From positions 62,001 through 126,000 of the forward strand of contig NZ_STGY01000021.1 of the NCBI RefSeq assembly GCF_004912275.1: a DNA stretch of 64,000 bases, read 5' to 3'. The notes beneath the pieces were generated by a model, which worked only from the letters and a program-made list of their open reading frames with translations, was not told the origin of the DNA and made no database searches. The translations under genes were made by a program, and so were the position numbers. Of this stretch, positions 44,280-53,678 are shown in pieces; the first letter of the stretch is position 1; each line of letters opens with the position of its first letter. This DNA is from Glycomyces buryatensis. Its GTDB lineage: Bacteria; Actinomycetota; Actinomycetes; Mycobacteriales; Micromonosporaceae.

Positions 44280-44307
44280 GGCCGGGTCCCCCACAGGGGT
44301 CCCGGCC
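44280..44307 (-). terminator. Possible terminator behind ilvD
   Basis: Stem ggccggg-t-cccc/gggg-t-cccggcc with a single T:T mismatch and a 4-base loop, ~20 bp past the ilvD stop. It lacks a U-run. Confidence 0.55.
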
Positions 44308-44327
44308 GCTTGACCTTGCGGCGCTTG

Positions 44328-46172
44328 TTAATCGACCTTGCGGATGGCTCCGTCGCTGGCCGGGGTGGCCATGGAGGCGTAGGCCTGGAGGGCCCGCGAG
44401 ACCACGCGGTCGCGGCTCACCGGGGTGAACGGCCGCTCGCGCTTCTCCTGGGCGACACGGCGTTCGGCCAGGGTGGCCTCGTCCACCTTGAGTTCCATCC
44501 TGCGGGCCGGGATGTCGATCTCGATGATGTCGCCGTCCTCGACCAGCCCGATGACGCCGCCGCCGGCGGCCTCGGGGCTGACGTGGCCGATGGAGAGACC
44601 GGAGGTGCCGCCGGAGAAGCGCCCGTCGGTGATGAGCGCGCACTTGCGGCCCAGGCCGCGGCCCTTCAGGAACGAGGTCGGGTACAGCATCTCCTGCATG
44701 CCGGGACCGCCCTTGGGGCCTTCGTAGCGGATGACGACGACCTCGCCCTCCTTGACGGACTTGTCGAGGATGCCCTGCACGGCGTCGTCCTGCGACTCGA
44801 AGACGTGCGCCGGGCCGGTGAAGGTCCAGTTCTCCTCGGGGACGCCGGCGGTCTTGACGACGCTGCCGTCCTCGGCGAGGTTGCCGAACAGGACCGCCAG
44901 GCCGCCGTCGACGGTGTAGGCGTGCTCGACCGAGTGGATGCACCCGTCCTTCGCATCGGTGTCCAGGCTCGCCCACCGGTTCGAGGTCGAGAACGCCTCG
45001 GTGGTGCGGACATTGCCGGGCGCGGCGTGGAACAGCTCGATCGCCTCGGGCGACGGGCTCTCGCCCCGGATGTCCCACTTGGCGAGGTGCTCGCCGAGCG
45101 AGGCCGAGTGAACCGAGTGGACGTCGTCGTTGAGGAGGCCGCCCCGGTGGAGCTCACCGAGGATGGCGGGGATCCCGCCGGCGCGGTGCACGTCCTCCAT
45201 GTGGAACTTCTCGGAGTTCGGGGCGACCTTGGAGATGCAGGGGACGCGGCGCGAGACCGCGTCGATGTCCGAGACGGAGAATTCGAGGCCCGCCTCGCGG
45301 GCGGCCGCGAGCAGGTGCAGGACGGTGTTGGTGGAGCCGCCCATCGCCACGTCCAGGGCCATCGCGTTCTCGAAGGCGTCGTGCGTGGCGATCGAGCGCG
45401 GCAGGACCGAGGAGTCGTCTTCGTCGTAGTAGCGGCGGGCCAGGTCCATGACCACGCGCCCGGCCTCGGTGAAGAGGTCCCGGCGGGCGGAGTGGGTGGC
45501 GAGGGTGGAACCGTTGCCCGGCAGCGCGAGCCCGAGGGCCTCGGTGAGGCAGTTCATCGAGTTGGCGGTGAACATGCCCGAACAGGAACCGCAAGTGGGG
45601 CAGGCGGCCTCTTCCATCTTGAGCAGCTGCGCGTCCGAGACGTCGTCGTTCGCGGCGGCGATCATCGGGTTGATGAGGTCGAGCTTCTGCGTCACCACGC
45701 CGTTGTCGTCGATGGTCTTGCCGGCCTCCATGGGGCCGCCGGAGACGAAGACGACGGGGATGTTCAGGCGCAGGGCGGCCATGAGCATGCCCGGGGTGAT
45801 CTTGTCGCAGTTGGAGATGCACACGAGCGCGTCGGCGCAGTGCGCATTGACCATGTACTCGACCGAGTCGGCGATGATCTCGCGGCTGGGGAGGGAGTAG
45901 AGCATCCCCCCGTGGCCCATCGCGATGCCGTCGTCGACGGCGATCGTGTGGAACTCCTTGGAGACGCCGCCGGCCTCGGCGATCGCGCCGGCGACGATGT
46001 CGCCCATGTCCTTGAGGTGCACGTGTCCGGGAACGAACTGCGTGTACGAGTTGGCGATGGCCACGATCGGCTTGCCGAAATCAGAGTCGGTCATACCGGT
46101 GGCGCGCCACAGCGCGCGAGCGCCGGCCATCTGCCGACCGTGGGTTGAAGTACGTGAACGTAGCGCTGGCAT
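44328..46172 (-). CDS. ilvD: Dihydroxy-acid dehydratase
   Basis: Fe-S enzyme dehydrating the dihydroxy acids made by IlvC to the keto acids of valine and isoleucine. At 614 residues the start at ATG 46172 gives the usual length. IlvD/Edd signatures are [20 protein letters not shown] (~118) and [18 protein letters not shown] (~190); the C-terminal [16 protein letters not shown] is conserved. The cysteines fit cluster binding. It is not in the ilvBNC operon but lies ~65 bp downstream of the S26 peptidase gene on the same strand. Completes the four ilv genes visible here. Confidence 0.96.
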   Translation of the reverse strand: MPALRSRTSTHGRQMAGARALWRATGMTDSDFGKPIVAIANSYTQFVPGHVHLKDMGDIVAGAIAEAGGVSKEFHTIAVDDGIAMGHGGMLYSLPSREIIADSVEYMVNAHCADALVCISNCDKITPGMLMAALRLNIPVVFVSGGPMEAGKTIDDNGVVTQKLDLINPMIAAANDDVSDAQLLKMEEAACPTCGSCSGMFTANSMNCLTEALGLALPGNGSTLATHSARRDLFTEAGRVVMDLARRYYDEDDSSVLPRSIATHDAFENAMALDVAMGGSTNTVLHLLAAAREAGLEFSVSDIDAVSRRVPCISKVAPNSEKFHMEDVHRAGGIPAILGELHRGGLLNDDVHSVHSASLGEHLAKWDIRGESPSPEAIELFHAAPGNVRTTEAFSTSNRWASLDTDAKDGCIHSVEHAYTVDGGLAVLFGNLAEDGSVVKTAGVPEENWTFTGPAHVFESQDDAVQGILDKSVKEGEVVVIRYEGPKGGPGMQEMLYPTSFLKGRGLGRKCALITDGRFSGGTSGLSIGHVSPEAAGGGVIGLVEDGDIIEIDIPARRMELKVDEATLAERRVAQEKRERPFTPVSRDRVVSRALQAYASMATPASDGAIRKVD

Positions 46173-46237
46173 GGATCCAGTCTGCCACGTTCCAGATCGC
46201 GGGAACAACTGCCCGCTCCTTAGGATTGACTCAGGTT

Positions 46238-46663
46238 TTAGAACTTGCGGAGCATGGTTCCGGCGATCAGGGCGGCCGGGACAGGGCCGTGGCGGCGCGA
46301 GTCCTCCCCCGCCGGATTGTCGCTGAGCAGGAAGTAGTGATCGAGCGGGACGAGGTCGCCGGTGCCGGGCATCGCCTCGCCCGGACCGGCGGCGACGCGC
46401 TTGATCCACCAGGGCGCGCGGGCCTTGCGGACTTCGGCCCAGCCGAGGTCCGGATCGGGGGCGGCGACCACCACGACGTCGCCGGTGGCGAACCGGCGGG
46501 TGCGCTTGGCGAGGACTTCATCGCCGTCGCGCAGCGCCGGTTCCATCGAGACGCCCTCGACCCTGACGAGGAGCCAGCGCCGCCGCAGCTGCCGCACCGA
46601 CTCTGCCATCAGCAGCACGCCGACGATCAGCGCCAGCGCGGCCAGCCACTCAGAAGAAGTCAT
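46238..46663 (-). CDS. S26 family signal peptidase-like protease
   Basis: A 141-residue membrane-anchored serine protease. One N-terminal helix (~7-25) is followed by the catalytic Ser in [14 protein letters not shown] (~40) and Lys in [13 protein letters not shown] (~87), and the [17 protein letters not shown] box (~113-129). It is shorter than typical type I signal peptidases; the small size fits the proteases that process nickel superoxide dismutase precursors in actinomycetes, but no sodN is in view. It is 13 bp after chdC in the heme cluster, probably co-transcribed. Confidence 0.83.
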   Translation of the reverse strand: MTSSEWLAALALIVGVLLMAESVRQLRRRWLLVRVEGVSMEPALRDGDEVLAKRTRRFATGDVVVVAAPDPDLGWAEVRKARAPWWIKRVAAGPGEAMPGTGDLVPLDHYFLLSDNPAGEDSRRHGPVPAALIAGTMLRKF

Positions 46664-46675
46664 CGGCGTCGGTCG

Positions 46676-47389
46676 CTACGGCAGGTCGTTGATGATGCTG
46701 GTGATGGAGCGGCGGCGGCCGGTGTAGAACGGGATCTCTTCGCGCACATGCCTTCTGGCCCGCGAGGCGCGCAGCTCGCGCATCAGGTCCACGATGCGGT
46801 GCAGCTCGTCGGCCTCGAACGCCAGGATCCACTCGTAGTCGCCCAGGCCGAACGACGGCACCGTGTTGGCCCGCACGTCCGGGTAGTCCCGCGCCTGCAT
46901 CCCGTGCTCGCGCAGCATGTCGCGGCGCTCCTCGTCGGGCAGCAGATACCACTCGTAGGACCGCACGAACGGGTAGACGCACAGGTAGTCGCGCACCCGC
47001 TCATCGGCCAGGAACGCCGGGATGTGGCTGCGGTTGAACTCGGCGGGACGGTGCACGGCCATGTTCGACCAGACCGGGGCGAGATGCTTCCCGAAGGCGC
47101 TGCGACGGAAGTCGGAGTAGGCCTTCTGGAGCCGGTCGGAAGATTCGGCGTGCCACCACACCATGAGGTCGGCGTCGGCCCGCATCCCGGTGAGGTCGTA
47201 GGTGCCTCGTACGGTCACGTCCAGGTCTTTGCAGTGCTTCTCGAAGAACCACTCGGTGTCGCTGGCGAGGTCCTGGCGAATCGAGGGCAGCGCCTCACTC
47301 GCGCGAAACACCGACCACAGGGTGTAGCGGATGGTGTCGTTCAGTTCCTTGATGCGCTGCGCGTTCGGATTGTTCGAGTGGTCTGCCAC
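46676..47389 (-). CDS. chdC: Coproheme decarboxylase (chlorite-dismutase family)
   Basis: HemQ/ChdC oxidatively decarboxylates coproheme to heme b, the last step of the coproporphyrin-dependent route of monoderm bacteria. The 237-residue protein has the family core: [25 protein letters not shown] (~135-160) including the reactive tyrosine and the proximal histidine region, followed by [13 protein letters not shown]. It is the third gene of hemE-cgoX-chdC, 14 bp after cgoX. Ferrochelatase (cpfC) is not within the window. Length and motifs are complete. Confidence 0.93.
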   Translation of the reverse strand: MADHSNNPNAQRIKELNDTIRYTLWSVFRASEALPSIRQDLASDTEWFFEKHCKDLDVTVRGTYDLTGMRADADLMVWWHAESSDRLQKAYSDFRRSAFGKHLAPVWSNMAVHRPAEFNRSHIPAFLADERVRDYLCVYPFVRSYEWYLLPDEERRDMLREHGMQARDYPDVRANTVPSFGLGDYEWILAFEADELHRIVDLMRELRASRARRHVREEIPFYTGRRRSITSIINDLP

Positions 47390-47403
47390 GGTGCGGCCCT
47401 TCG

Positions 47404-48804
47404 TTATTCGGACTTCAATTGTGCGGAGATCTCGTCGGCGGCGGCCTGGCCGGAGGCGATGCAGGCGGCGATGCCGACCCCGTCGACGGCGGCACCGGCG
47501 ATCGCGATGGCGCGCTTGCCCAGCGCCTCACGGGCGGCGGCCACGCGGGTCAGGTGCCCCGGCGAGTACTGCGGCAGAGCGCCGCCCCAGCGGTCGATGC
47601 GCCATTCGATCGGCTCGGGCACGGCGATGCCCAGGTGCTCGCCGAGTTCGCGCAGGGCGGTCTTGGCCAGGGTGGCGTCGTCGTACTGGAGCAGCGCCTC
47701 CTCGCCGAGGCGGCCCATCGAGACGCGGACAATCTGGCGGCGCCGGCCCAGGTGCGGCCACTTCTGGCTGGCGAAGGTCGCGGCCTTCACCGTCTTACCG
47801 CCCGACGCGGGGGTCAGGAAGCCCGAGCGCTCGGGCAGGTCGATGTGGTCGAACGCGAAGGCCGCCAAGGCCACCGAGGCGTACGGGACGCCCGAGAGGG
47901 TGGCGGCGGCGTGGGGTTCGACGCCGCGCAGCAGGTCGGCGGCCGGGCGGGCGGGGACGGCCAGAATGACCGCGTCGGCCTTGAGCCGCATCGGGTCCGG
48001 GACGGGACCGGCGACGGCCTCCCAGCCGTAGGGGGTCTGGCGCAGTTCCCGCACCGTCATGCCGAGCCGGACATCGGCGCGGGCCGCGGCGGAGGTCGCG
48101 TAGACCAGACGGGTCAACCCGCCATCCACAGTGGCGAACACCGGTTTGGCCGGTCCGGTACCCGCGGGCCGCTTGATCTCGGTGACGGCATCGGTGAGCC
48201 TGGAGTGACGTTCCAGCGCGGTCGCCAGCTGCGGCATGACCGCCCGGAGCGACAGCCGGTCGACGTCGCCGGCGTACACGCCGGACAGCATCGGCGCGAC
48301 CAGCCGGTCGAGGACTTCGGCGCCCAGTCGCGAGCGCACCAGTTCGCCCACGGACATGTCCGCGCCGGGCCTCAGGATCGGCATGCCGTCGTCGGGCAGC
48401 TCCTTCGCATCGGCGATCGCCGCCACGTCGGCCGGGTCGCCGGGGATGCCCATCATGTGCCCGGCCGGGAAGTCGACCAGTTCACCGCCGAGACTCAGGC
48501 CCGGCTTGAGACCGGCCGGATAGACCAGGTCGCCGCCGAGCCCGACGGCGCGGGCCAGCTCGATCGCTTCGGGGCGGGCGGCCAGCAGCGACTCGGCCCC
48601 GGTCTCCACGGCCCGTCCGGCGAAGTCGACCGTGCGGATCTTGCCGCCCAGTCGCGAGGACTGCTCGGCCACGACGATGGTCGCGTCCTCGCCGAGGTGG
48701 TCGCGGAGCCGGTGCGCCGCGGCCAGACCGGTGATGCCGGCGCCGACGACGAGGACCCGCGCCGGGCCGCCGTCCGCCCGATCCGGAGTGATCGCCCAGC
48801 TCAT
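47404..48804 (-). CDS. cgoX: Coproporphyrinogen III oxidase (HemY/CgoX type)
   Basis: FAD enzyme oxidising coproporphyrinogen III to coproporphyrin III. In 466 residues, the dinucleotide-binding [13 protein letters not shown] is at ~21-33 with the [13 protein letters not shown] motif after it, and the substrate-binding and C-terminal FAD contacts ([16 protein letters not shown]) are at ~440. The ATG overlaps the hemE stop (ATGA), so the two are translationally coupled. It has been called protoporphyrinogen oxidase in older annotation; presence of chdC supports the coproporphyrin reading. Confidence 0.92.
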   Translation of the reverse strand: MSWAITPDRADGGPARVLVVGAGITGLAAAHRLRDHLGEDATIVVAEQSSRLGGKIRTVDFAGRAVETGAESLLAARPEAIELARAVGLGGDLVYPAGLKPGLSLGGELVDFPAGHMMGIPGDPADVAAIADAKELPDDGMPILRPGADMSVGELVRSRLGAEVLDRLVAPMLSGVYAGDVDRLSLRAVMPQLATALERHSRLTDAVTEIKRPAGTGPAKPVFATVDGGLTRLVYATSAAARADVRLGMTVRELRQTPYGWEAVAGPVPDPMRLKADAVILAVPARPAADLLRGVEPHAAATLSGVPYASVALAAFAFDHIDLPERSGFLTPASGGKTVKAATFASQKWPHLGRRRQIVRVSMGRLGEEALLQYDDATLAKTALRELGEHLGIAVPEPIEWRIDRWGGALPQYSPGHLTRVAAAREALGKRAIAIAGAAVDGVGIAACIASGQAAADEISAQLKSE

Positions 48805-49859
48805 CGCCGTGAGGCTTCGCGGCTGGACTGCTCGTGAACCCGGTCGACGACCAGTTTCAGCTTGGCGGGGTCGGAGTCGGGCAGGACGCCGTGACCCAGG
48901 TTGAAGATGTGGCCCTTCGCGGCTCGACCGGCGCGCAGCACCTCGTCGGTCTCGGCGAGCAGCGGCTCGTCGTCGGAGAGGATCGCGGCCGGATCGAGGT
49001 TGCCCTGGAGGGTCTTGCCCGGCAGCCGCGCGGCGGCCTCGTCGAGCGGAATGCGGAAGTCGACGCCCATGACCTCGGCGCCGGTCTCGCTCATGGCCTC
49101 GAGCAGGTGCCCGGTGCCCACCCCGAAGTGGATGCGCGGCACCGACTTCGCCACGCCGGCCAGCGCGGCGGTCGAGTGCGGCAGCGCGAACCTGCGGTAG
49201 TCGGCCTCCGAGAGGGCCCCGGCCCAGGAGTCGAACAGCTGGACCGCCTGCGCGCCGGCCTCGACCTGGACGCGGAGGAACTCGCCGCAGATCGCGGCCA
49301 GGCGCGAGGCGATGGAGTGCCACACGTCGGGGTGGGAGCGCATGAGCGCCTTGGTCTTGGCGTGGTCGCGGCTGGGCCCGCCCTCGATGAGGTAGGAGGC
49401 GAGGGTGAACGGGGCGCCGGCGAAGCCGATGAGCGGAATATTGCCGAGTTCCTTGGTGAGCAGGCCGATCGCCTCGGTCACGTAGCCGACGTCGCAGGGG
49501 TCGAGGTTGCGCAGCCGCTTCGCGTCGGCGTCGGAGCGGAAGGGCTCGGCGACGACGGGGCCGACTCCGGGGACGATCTCGATGTCGACGCCGATTGCCG
49601 CGATGGGCACCACGATGTCGGAGAAGAAGATGGCCGCGTCGGTGCTGTAGCGGCGGACCGGCTGCATCGTTATCTCGGCGACGAGCTCGGGGGTGCGGCA
49701 GGCCTCCAGCATGGTGGTGCCGGCCCGCGCCTCCTTGTATTCGGGGAGGGAGCGCCCGGCCTGGCGCATGAACCAGACGGGGGTGTGCTCGGGTTCCTCA
49801 CCGCGGCAGGCCGCTAGGAACGGGGACGAGGTCGATGTTGCCGTTGCAGCGCTAGACAC
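48801..49859 (-). CDS. hemE: Uroporphyrinogen III decarboxylase
   Basis: Decarboxylates uroporphyrinogen III to coproporphyrinogen III, feeding CgoX. 352 residues starting at GTG 49859. The signature TPVWFMRQAGRSLPEYKE (~26-43) has the catalytic Arg and neighbours, FSDIVVPIAAIGVD (~79) has the catalytic aspartate, and GFAGAPFTLASYLIEGG (~145) is the second PROSITE block. It leads the heme cluster and is divergent from the RNase D gene, with 199 bp between start codons. Confidence 0.95.
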   Translation of the reverse strand: MSSAATATSTSSPFLAACRGEEPEHTPVWFMRQAGRSLPEYKEARAGTTMLEACRTPELVAEITMQPVRRYSTDAAIFFSDIVVPIAAIGVDIEIVPGVGPVVAEPFRSDADAKRLRNLDPCDVGYVTEAIGLLTKELGNIPLIGFAGAPFTLASYLIEGGPSRDHAKTKALMRSHPDVWHSIASRLAAICGEFLRVQVEAGAQAVQLFDSWAGALSEADYRRFALPHSTAALAGVAKSVPRIHFGVGTGHLLEAMSETGAEVMGVDFRIPLDEAAARLPGKTLQGNLDPAAILSDDEPLLAETDEVLRAGRAAKGHIFNLGHGVLPDSDPAKLKLVVDRVHEQSSREASRR

Positions 49860-50058
49860 GACTCAATCTTGGCACGCCCATTCGACCGTCGCCCGCAGCG
49901 GCGAGTGCGATGTGGCGCGCACGGTCGGAACGGGTGTGGCGCGCGCGGCGTCGATGCGCTTTCCTGAAACAGGCGATTGGATCACTATCGGGTGGATATC
50001 GGTCGCCGGACGGGCGGGGCAGTGGCGCGAGCTGGGCGCCTGGCCGTACCGTGAACAG

Positions 50059-51273
50059 GTGACCGATCCCCAACCCGACGAGCCCGCGTCCGAACTCCTC
50101 ACCGAGCCACGCGAAGGCATGCCCCCGCTGATCCAGACCTCGGCCGAGTTGGCCGAGGCCGCCGAACGCCTTGAGGCCGGATCGGGCCCCATCGCGATCG
50201 ATACCGAGCGGGCCTCGGGTTTCCGCTATTCGGGGCGGGCCTATCTCATTCAGCTGCGCCGCGCCGGCGCCGGATCGGTCCTGGTCGACCCCATCCCGAT
50301 CGACGATCTGGAACCGCTGCGCCACGCCCTGACGGGTCCTGAGTGGATCCTGCACGCGGCCAGCCAGGACCTGCCGTGCCTGGAGGAGTTGGAGCTGCGC
50401 CCGACCCGCCTGTTCGACACCGAACTGGCGGCGCGGCTGTGCAACTTCGAGAAGGTCGGGCTGGCCTCGATCACCGAGCAGCTGCTGGGTTTCCGGCTGG
50501 AGAAGCAGCATTCGGCGGCCGACTGGTCCTCGCGACCGCTGCCGCACGACTGGCTGGTCTACGCCGCGCTCGACGTCGAGCTGTTGATCGAGATGCGCGG
50601 AAAGCTCGCGGCCGAGCTGGCGAAGCAGGGCAAGACCGAATGGGCCGAGGCCGAGTTCGAGCACGTCCGGGGTGCCGGTCCGCCGAAGCCCCGCAAGGAG
50701 CCGTGGCGGCGCACGTCGGGCATCCACAAGGTCCGCGGGCCGAAGGCACTGGGCCGGGTCCGCGCGGTGTGGGAGGCCCGGGACGGCTTGGCGCGCAAGC
50801 TGGACCGCGCGCCGGGGAAGGTCCTTCCCGACGCGGCGATCGTGGAGGCGGCGACGAACGACCCCACCGACTTCGCCGAGCTGATGAGCCTGCCGGGATT
50901 CCGGCGGCGCGGCGGACGGACGAACGCGCGGCTGTGGCTGGCGGCGCTGTCCGAGGCCCGCGACGTGCCGGGCACGGAGCTGCCCTCGACGACCCCGCCG
51001 CAGGACGGTCCGCCGGCGACGCACCGCTGGGCCGACCGGGACCCGGTCGCGGCCGAGCGGCTGTCGGTCGCCCGCGAGCTGGTGGCCAAGGTGGCCGAGC
51101 AGCACAATCTCCCGGCGGAGAACCTGATCACCCCCGCGATCGTGCGGGGGCTGGCGTGGGAGCCGCCGAAGAAGGCCTCGGAGAAGCACATCCGGGCCAC
51201 GCTTTCGGAGGCCGGGGCCCGGCAATGGCAGATCGACCTGCTGGCCGAGGGCCTGGCCGAAGCCCTCGGCTGA
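50059..51273 (+). CDS. Ribonuclease D-like 3'-5' exonuclease
   Basis: DEDD-family exonuclease of 404 residues, starting at GTG 50059. Catalytic acids: IAIDTERASGF (Asp/Glu, ~43-45), ASQDLPCLEEL (Asp ~100) and YAALDVELLIEM (Asp ~168, with the Tyr of a DEDDy type). An HRDC domain follows (~205-290), and a C-terminal HRDC-like region (~330-400). It probably trims tRNA or rRNA 3' ends. The gene order next to hemE is common in actinomycetes. No sign of truncation. Confidence 0.87.
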   Translation: MTDPQPDEPASELLTEPREGMPPLIQTSAELAEAAERLEAGSGPIAIDTERASGFRYSGRAYLIQLRRAGAGSVLVDPIPIDDLEPLRHALTGPEWILHAASQDLPCLEELELRPTRLFDTELAARLCNFEKVGLASITEQLLGFRLEKQHSAADWSSRPLPHDWLVYAALDVELLIEMRGKLAAELAKQGKTEWAEAEFEHVRGAGPPKPRKEPWRRTSGIHKVRGPKALGRVRAVWEARDGLARKLDRAPGKVLPDAAIVEAATNDPTDFAELMSLPGFRRRGGRTNARLWLAALSEARDVPGTELPSTTPPQDGPPATHRWADRDPVAAERLSVARELVAKVAEQHNLPAENLITPAIVRGLAWEPPKKASEKHIRATLSEAGARQWQIDLLAEGLAEALG

Positions 51274-51292
51274 GGCTCTATCACCGGAAGCG

Positions 51293-52351
51293 CTATTCGG
51301 TGAGGCGGATCCCCAGGAGGGTTTCGGAGGCCTCGGCAATGTACTCGGGAGTGCCGCCCGCGCCGTCGATCCATTCGCCGTAGGAGCAGATCACGGTGTC
51401 GGCGTCGCCGCGTTCGATCGCGATGAATCCCCAGACCTCGACCCAGTCGACGTCGATTTGCTCGCCGGTGGTGCCGTCGAGTCCCTTGGTCCACTCGTTC
51501 ACGACTTCGGCGGTCAATGCGGCGTGCCCGTCGATGAGGTAGTGCTCGAACGCCGTCGCGCCGTTGGCCTCGTACTCGGCCTCCTCGCCGCGGATGTCGC
51601 GCAGGGAACCGTCGACCGCGTCGAAGACGCCCTGGTCGTCGGTGAAGTCGGCGATCTCGATATTGCGGTCGGAGGCGGTGTAACAGCTGACGCCGGCGAC
51701 GCGTTCCTCGCCGTCCCACGTCTGGTACCCGAGCCTCGCGCCGCTCAGGTCCGCCTCGGAGACCTCGACCCAGGGCTCGGGATAGACCGGCAGCCAGGCG
51801 TCCTCCTCGTCGGTGAGCGACACGTAGTCGTCGGTGGGCTCGAACGGATCGAGGCCCTCGGTGAGGTCGACGGCGTCGGCGGCGGCGAGCGGGTTGGCCT
51901 GCTCCTCCGTGCCGGCTTCGTCCTCCGATTCGGCCTCGTCGGCAGACGGACTGGGTTCGACGCAGGCATAGACACCGCTTTCGGTGCCCACGGCGCAGTC
52001 CGCCTGTTCCTCCTGCCCGAGCAGGACGAATGCCGCGGCGCCCCCACCGCCGAGGAGGACCACGAGCGCGATCACGATGCCGGCGATCAGTCCGATCTTG
52101 TTCTGGTTCCCCGGCTGAGGCAACACCGGCCCGCCGTAGGGACCAGGCGTCTGCGGCGGACCGCCGTACTGCGGCGGCATCGGGGCGCCATACTGCTGCG
52201 GAGGCTGCTGACCGTAGGGGCCGGGCTGCGGTTGGTATTGCTGCGGCGGTTGGCCATAGGGGTCCGGCTGCTGCTGGTACTGCTGTGCCGGGGGCTGGCC
52301 GTAGGGATCGGGCTGGGGGTTCGAGCCGTACGGGCCTGGGGGGAAGCTCAT
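51293..52351 (-). CDS. Pro/Gln/Tyr-rich single-pass membrane protein with a secreted domain
   Basis: A 352-residue protein. The first ~80 residues are repeats of PQPDPYGQPPQQYQ type, cytoplasmic and probably disordered. One hydrophobic helix (~88-110) is followed by an acidic Ser/Glu linker and an extracytoplasmic domain (~160-352). A cysteine pair (~118 and ~127) and others at ~216 and ~322 may form disulfides. Related actinobacterial proteins are annotated only as hypothetical membrane proteins. It converges on RNase D with a 19-bp gap. I cannot give a function. Confidence 0.72.
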   Translation of the reverse strand: MSFPPGPYGSNPQPDPYGQPPAQQYQQQPDPYGQPPQQYQPQPGPYGQQPPQQYGAPMPPQYGGPPQTPGPYGGPVLPQPGNQNKIGLIAGIVIALVVLLGGGGAAAFVLLGQEEQADCAVGTESGVYACVEPSPSADEAESEDEAGTEEQANPLAAADAVDLTEGLDPFEPTDDYVSLTDEEDAWLPVYPEPWVEVSEADLSGARLGYQTWDGEERVAGVSCYTASDRNIEIADFTDDQGVFDAVDGSLRDIRGEEAEYEANGATAFEHYLIDGHAALTAEVVNEWTKGLDGTTGEQIDVDWVEVWGFIAIERGDADTVICSYGEWIDGAGGTPEYIAEASETLLGIRLTE

Positions 52352-52487
52352 GTCCACAGCGTATCGATCGGCCCGAATCGGGCGGGTCCCGCGTTCGATT
52401 GCGACATGCTCGGGGCGGCTCGTGACATCGGAGCTACTTGCGAGTAACATCTGCTGTGACGCCGCATACCCAAAGGAGGGCCAAAGC

Positions 52488-53678
52488 GTGAGTAACACCA
52501 TTCGTGATGTCGTCTTCGTTGACGGAGTGCGAACTCCGTTCGGCAAGGCGGGGAAACTCTTTGAAGAGACCCGGGCCGACGACATGATCATCCGCTGCAT
52601 CAGGACGCTACTGCGCCGCAATCCGGAGCTGCCGCCTGAGCGAGTCGACGAGGTGGCGCTGGCTGCGACCACCCAGATCGGCGACCAGGGACTCACGCTG
52701 GGCCGCTCGGCCGCATTGCTGGCCGGGCTCCCGCGCTCGGTCCCCGGTTTCTCCATCGACCGCATGTGCGCGGGCGCGATGACCGCGGTGACCAGTGTGT
52801 CCTCCGCGATCGCCGCCCGCCAGTACGACATCGCCATCGCCGGAGGCGTGGAGTCGATGTCGAACCACCCCATGGGCGAAGGCGTCGACCCCAACCCCCG
52901 CATCATCGCGGAGAAGCTGGTCGACCCCGACGCGCTCGTCATGGGCAACACCGCCGAGAACCTGCACGACCTGTTCCCGGCCATCACCAAGGACCGCGCC
53001 GACGCCTACGCCGTGGGCAGCCAGCAGCGCTACGCGGCCCACATCGAGCAGCTCAGCGGGGACATCACCACTATGGCCGCGCGGTCCACCGAGGACGGAT
53101 GGACGGTCGCCTCGGCGGACCAGCTCCCCCGCCCCGAGACCACGGTCGAGGGCCTCGCGAACCTGCGGACGCCGTTCCGCCCGCACGGCAAGGTCACCGC
53201 CGGCACCGCCGCGCCGCTGACCGACGGCGCCACCGCCTGCCTGCTCACCGACTCCGAGACCGCCACCGAGCTGGGACTGTCGGTAGGCATGACCATGGTC
53301 GGCTTCGCGTTCGCCGGCGTCGACCCCGAGACGATGGGCGTCGGGCCCATCCCCTCCACCGAGAAGGCCCTGGCGCGCGCCGGGCTCTCGATCGAGGACA
53401 TCGGGCTGTTCGAGATCAACGAGGCCTTCGCCGTCCAGGTCCTGGCCTTCCTCGACCACTTCAAGATCGCCGACGACGACCCGCGCGTCAACCCGTGGGG
53501 CGGCGCGATCGCAATGGGCCACCCGCTGGCCTCCTCGGGGGTGCGGCTGATGAACCAGCTGTCCCGCGAGTTCGCCGAGCACCCCGAGGTGCGCTACGGC
53601 ATCACGACCATGTGCGTCGGCCTCGGCCAGGGCGGCACGGTCATCTGGGAGAACCCGAACTTCGAGGGGGCCAAGTAA
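52488..53678 (+). CDS. fadA: Acetyl-CoA acyltransferase (3-ketoacyl-CoA thiolase)
   Basis: Thiolysis of 3-ketoacyl-CoA, the last step of beta-oxidation. 396 residues. The acylated cysteine is in SIDRMCAGAMTAV (~89), the general-acid histidine and second cysteine in GGAIAMGHPLASSG (~350) and TMCVGLGQGG (~381), and the NEAFA motif at ~320. The GTG at 52488 follows a perfect AAAGGAGG by 9 bases. It overlaps fadB by one base (TAATG), as expected for the trifunctional complex. Promoter is in the gap after the proline-rich gene. Confidence 0.95.
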   Translation: MSNTIRDVVFVDGVRTPFGKAGKLFEETRADDMIIRCIRTLLRRNPELPPERVDEVALAATTQIGDQGLTLGRSAALLAGLPRSVPGFSIDRMCAGAMTAVTSVSSAIAARQYDIAIAGGVESMSNHPMGEGVDPNPRIIAEKLVDPDALVMGNTAENLHDLFPAITKDRADAYAVGSQQRYAAHIEQLSGDITTMAARSTEDGWTVASADQLPRPETTVEGLANLRTPFRPHGKVTAGTAAPLTDGATACLLTDSETATELGLSVGMTMVGFAFAGVDPETMGVGPIPSTEKALARAGLSIEDIGLFEINEAFAVQVLAFLDHFKIADDDPRVNPWGGAIAMGHPLASSGVRLMNQLSREFAEHPEVRYGITTMCVGLGQGGTVIWENPNFEGAK

